In this document: positions 5,531-7,587 of the stretch, piece by piece
How positions within the stretch are numbered: the first letter of the stretch is position 1
Layout: every line of letters starts with the position of its first letter
Assembly: GCA_900545125.1 (NCBI GenBank)
Contig: UQXS01000118.1
Coordinates: 1-7,587, forward strand
DNA length: 7,587 nt
Reading direction: 5' to 3'
DNA from: an uncultured Ruminococcus sp.
GTDB lineage: Bacteria; Bacillota; Clostridia; Oscillospirales; Ruminococcaceae
Translations under genes and position numbers: made by a program
The notes under the pieces: model-generated
What the model saw: only the letters and a program-made list of their open reading frames with translations
What the model was told of the DNA's origin: nothing
The model's database searches: none

Positions 5531-5883
5531 TGAATGTAAATAATCAAAAGGGACTGACGATCGGTATTGCAGTTGGAATTTATCAGATAATCAAACTTAT
5601 TCTCAATATGATTCTGGGAGGAAGTCTGGATGTGCTTACTCTGCTTATCGGAGCAGCCGCTTTTATTCTGGCTATAACAGGAATCAAATACGGTAATTAT
5701 GCCGTTGCAGCAGTTCTTGCATTGATCGCACTTGTGCATCTTCCGGATAATATCTCGAACATAGGCAGTAACTGGATCTACCTTGTTGAGGGAATAATTG
5801 ATATCGGAGCTGCCGTGGTTCTCTGCACAAGTTCTGACGTAAAGGAACAGTTCTCTAAGGGATTGGATGAAATAGGCAAATAA
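5527..5883 (+). CDS. Small multi-pass membrane protein of unknown function
   Basis: I do not recognise a family. The product is 118 residues (117 if started at 5530). It is mostly hydrophobic, with four likely membrane segments at about 9-29, 33-52, 57-72 and 81-100; the third is short and interrupted by H-L-P-D-N. A short polar tail follows (101-117). There is no cleavable signal peptide and no catalytic motif. Even segment number and the Lys-bearing ends suggest both termini face the cytoplasm, but this is inferred. A good ribosome binding site, overlap with the rsfS stop and an in-frame end 18 bases before leuS show it is a real gene. Its setting among ribosome and wall genes does not define a role. 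It could be a lineage-specific insertion in the otherwise conserved rsfS-leuS pair. Confidence 0.85.
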   Translation: MMNVNNQKGLTIGIAVGIYQIIKLILNMILGGSLDVLTLLIGAAAFILAITGIKYGNYAVAAVLALIALVHLPDNISNIGSNWIYLVEGIIDIGAAVVLCTSSDVKEQFSKGLDEIGK

Positions 5884-5886
5884 AGC

Positions 5887-5892
5887 AAAGGA
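5887..5892 (+). promoter_or_regulatory. Ribosome binding site that decides the leuS start
   Basis: AAAGGA lies nine bases before the ATG at 5902. An in-frame ATG at 5893 sits directly against the site, too close to be used, so 5902 is preferred. The 18-base gap leaves no room for a T-box leader or terminator. Confidence 0.7.
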
Positions 5893-5901
5893 ATGATAAA
5901 A

Positions 5902-7587
5902 ATGAGCAGATATGATTATAAATCCGTTGAAAAGAAATGGCAGAAATACTGGGAGGAGCATGAAAGTTTCAAGGCTGTAAACGACAGCAGTAAGAAGAAA
6001 TTCTATGCACTTGTAGAGTTCCCCTATCCGTCGGGACACGGTATGCACGTAGGTCATATCAAGGCATACTCCGGACTTGAAGTAGTATCAAGAAAGAGAC
6101 GCCTTGAAGGATACAATGTACTGTTTCCCATCGGATTCGATGCATATGGACTTCCTACCGAAAATACGGCTATAAAGGAAAATGTACATCCCCGTCTTGT
6201 AACGGACAGGAATATTGAGAAATTCACCAATCAGCTCAAGACTGTAGGATTTTCTTTCGACTGGTCAAGAGTCATAGATACGACCGAAGAGGGATATTAC
6301 AAGTGGACTCAGTGGATATTCCTCAAAATGTTTGAAAACGGTCTTGTTTTCCGTGATAAGACAGCGGTAAATTACTGCCCGAGCTGCAAGGTAGTTCTTT
6401 CCAATGAGGATTCGCAGGGCGGAAAGTGCGATGTATGCCACAGCGATATTATACAGAAAACCAAGGAAGTATGGTATCTCCGCATAACGGAATATGCTGA
6501 CAAGCTTCTTCAGGGACTTGAGGAAGTTGATTATCTTCCGAATGTAAAGCTTCAGCAGCAGAACTGGATAGGAAAATCGACCGGAGCTTTTGTTGATTTC
6601 CGCATAAAGGAATGCGATGAAAAGCTCAGGATCTATACAACACGTCCGGATACTCTTTACGGCGTTACATTTATGGTAATTGCTCCGGAGCATCCTGTTA
6701 TTGAGAAGTACAGGGATAATATCACGAATTATGCCGATCTTGAAGCTTACAAGGCAGAATGCGCAAAGAAGAGCGAATTTGAGAGAACTCAGCTTGTAAA
6801 GGACAAGACAGGTGTTAAAATTGAGGGACTGACAGCGGTAAATCCTGTTACAGGCAAGGAAATACCGATCTATATTGCCGATTATGTAATGATGGGTTAC
6901 GGTACAGGCGCTATAATGGCTGTTCCGGCTCACGATACGAGAGACTACGATTTTGCAAAGAAATTCGGCATTGATATAATTGAAGTAATAAAGGGCGGAG
7001 ATATCTCGAAGGAAGCTTATACCGGAGAGGGAGAAATGGTGAATTCCGGCGAACTCAACGGCATCAGCAACAAAAAGGATGCTATCGGAAAGGCTCTGGA
7101 GATCTTAGGCAGACTGGGCTGCGGAGAAAAGGGCGTTCAATATAAGATGAAGGACTGGGCATTTAATCGTCAGCGTTACTGGGGCGAGCCTATCCCGATC
7201 GTTCACTGTCCCGAGTGCGGAATGGTTGCCGTTCCGTATGAGGAGCTTCCTCTCAGGCTGCCTGCTGTAGAGAATTTTGAGCCGGGTACTGACGGCGAAA
7301 GTCCTCTTGCCAAGATCGAAAGCTTTGTGAAATGCAAGTGTCCGAAGTGTGGAAAGGACGCAAAACGTGAAACAGATACCATGCCGCAGTGGGCAGGATC
7401 TTCATGGTACTTCCTGCGTTACTGCGATCCGCATAACGATCAGCAGTTTGCTTCAAAGGAAGCCCTTGAATACTGGATGCCCGTTGACTGGTACAACGGC
7501 GGTATGGAGCACGTCACAAGACATATGATATACAGCCGTTTCTGGCATAAGTTCCTCTACGATCAGGGGTATGTGAATACATCGGAG
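5902..7587 (+). CDS. leuS: Leucyl-tRNA synthetase, N-terminal 562 residues (runs off the window)
   Basis: Class I synthetase that charges tRNA-Leu with leucine and edits mischarged products. The visible 562 codons have no stop; bacterial LeuRS is usually 800-900 residues, so about two thirds is present. In order: the HIGH-class motif M-H-V-G-H (48-52), the Rossmann segment GFDAYGLPTEN, a first zinc-type module with C159/C162 and C176/C179, then the inserted editing domain. That domain has the Thr-rich TTRPDTLYG (246-254) and GTGAIMAVPAHDTRDYDFA (334-352), including the aspartate (D345) that holds the amino group of mischarged substrates. A second Cys module follows (C436/C439, C480/C483), then DTMPQWAGSSWYFLRY and the catalytic-core DWYNGGMEH stretch. 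The KMSKS loop and anticodon-binding domain lie beyond the right edge. Several signature positions differ from classical bacterial LeuRS. No T-box precedes the gene. Confidence 0.96.
   Translation, partial: MSRYDYKSVEKKWQKYWEEHESFKAVNDSSKKKFYALVEFPYPSGHGMHVGHIKAYSGLEVVSRKRRLEGYNVLFPIGFDAYGLPTENTAIKENVHPRLVTDRNIEKFTNQLKTVGFSFDWSRVIDTTEEGYYKWTQWIFLKMFENGLVFRDKTAVNYCPSCKVVLSNEDSQGGKCDVCHSDIIQKTKEVWYLRITEYADKLLQGLEEVDYLPNVKLQQQNWIGKSTGAFVDFRIKECDEKLRIYTTRPDTLYGVTFMVIAPEHPVIEKYRDNITNYADLEAYKAECAKKSEFERTQLVKDKTGVKIEGLTAVNPVTGKEIPIYIADYVMMGYGTGAIMAVPAHDTRDYDFAKKFGIDIIEVIKGGDISKEAYTGEGEMVNSGELNGISNKKDAIGKALEILGRLGCGEKGVQYKMKDWAFNRQRYWGEPIPIVHCPECGMVAVPYEELPLRLPAVENFEPGTDGESPLAKIESFVKCKCPKCGKDAKRETDTMPQWAGSSWYFLRYCDPHNDQQFASKEALEYWMPVDWYNGGMEHVTRHMIYSRFWHKFLYDQGYVNTSE

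Noticed and set aside
5455..6057. 200-codon open frame on the - strand across rsfS, the membrane-protein gene and leuS
   Set aside because: It crosses three + strand genes with good ribosome binding sites and shows no domain; it is a chance antisense frame.
6265..6933. 222-codon open frame on the - strand inside leuS
   Set aside because: It is fully antisense to well-conserved LeuRS sequence, has no family resemblance, and lies in a one-direction operon.
1..7587. Search for CRISPR arrays, insertion sequences, tRNA genes, toxin-antitoxin pairs, phage or other defence genes
   Set aside because: No spaced direct repeats, terminal inverted repeats, transposase motifs or tRNA-like folds were seen. 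All direct repeats found are in-frame protein repeats in ftsY and the LCP gene.

Overview
The window looks like a compact housekeeping operon from a low-to-mid GC Gram-positive anaerobe of the class Clostridia, most probably a Ruminococcus-like member of the Oscillospiraceae. This placement is inferred. It rests on gene order (ftsY, XTP pyrophosphatase, yhbY, nadD fused to yqeK, an LCP protein, rsfS, leuS), on AGGAG-type ribosome binding sites before every gene, and on the protein style. No marker gene such as rRNA is present to confirm it.

Every real gene is on the + strand and the packing is very tight. The left edge holds a short reading-frame tail (stop at 27-29) that could be the end of smc. 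ftsY (64-1449) encodes the SRP receptor. It overlaps by 8 bases the XTP/dITP pyrophosphatase gene (1442-2032), which is followed after 10 bases by the ribosome-associated CRM protein YhbY (2043-2348). An ATGA overlap leads to a NadD-YqeK fusion (2345-3565), and a second ATGA overlap leads to a LytR-CpsA-Psr membrane protein (3562-5142). After 22 bases comes rsfS (5165-5530), coupled by overlap to a small multi-pass membrane protein of unknown function (5527-5883). After 18 bases comes leuS (5902 to the right edge, unfinished). There is no gap over 52 bases, no rho-independent terminator, no RNA gene, no mobile element and no CRISPR array.

Functionally the set joins protein targeting (FtsY), ribosome maturation and silencing (YhbY, RsfS), leucyl-tRNA charging (LeuS), nucleotide-pool cleaning (XTP pyrophosphatase), NAD synthesis and Ap4A removal (NadD-YqeK), and wall-polymer attachment (LCP). 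It is a growth-related group that is probably co-transcribed.

I do not see a new defence or mobile system. The unusual points are: (1) FtsY carries a C-terminal acidic tail of about 140 residues ending in a basic, aromatic patch, instead of an N-terminal acidic domain; (2) inside the nadD-yqeK fusion lies the best Shine-Dalgarno match in the window, ideally spaced before an in-frame TTG at the domain junction and preceded by a promoter-like element, so YqeK may also be made alone; (3) the LCP protein has a long cytoplasmic segment with four 12-residue His/Tyr-rich repeats and lacks two arginines usual in the family; (4) an uncharacterised membrane protein is translationally coupled to rsfS; (5) the LeuRS departs from the classical bacterial signature sequences.
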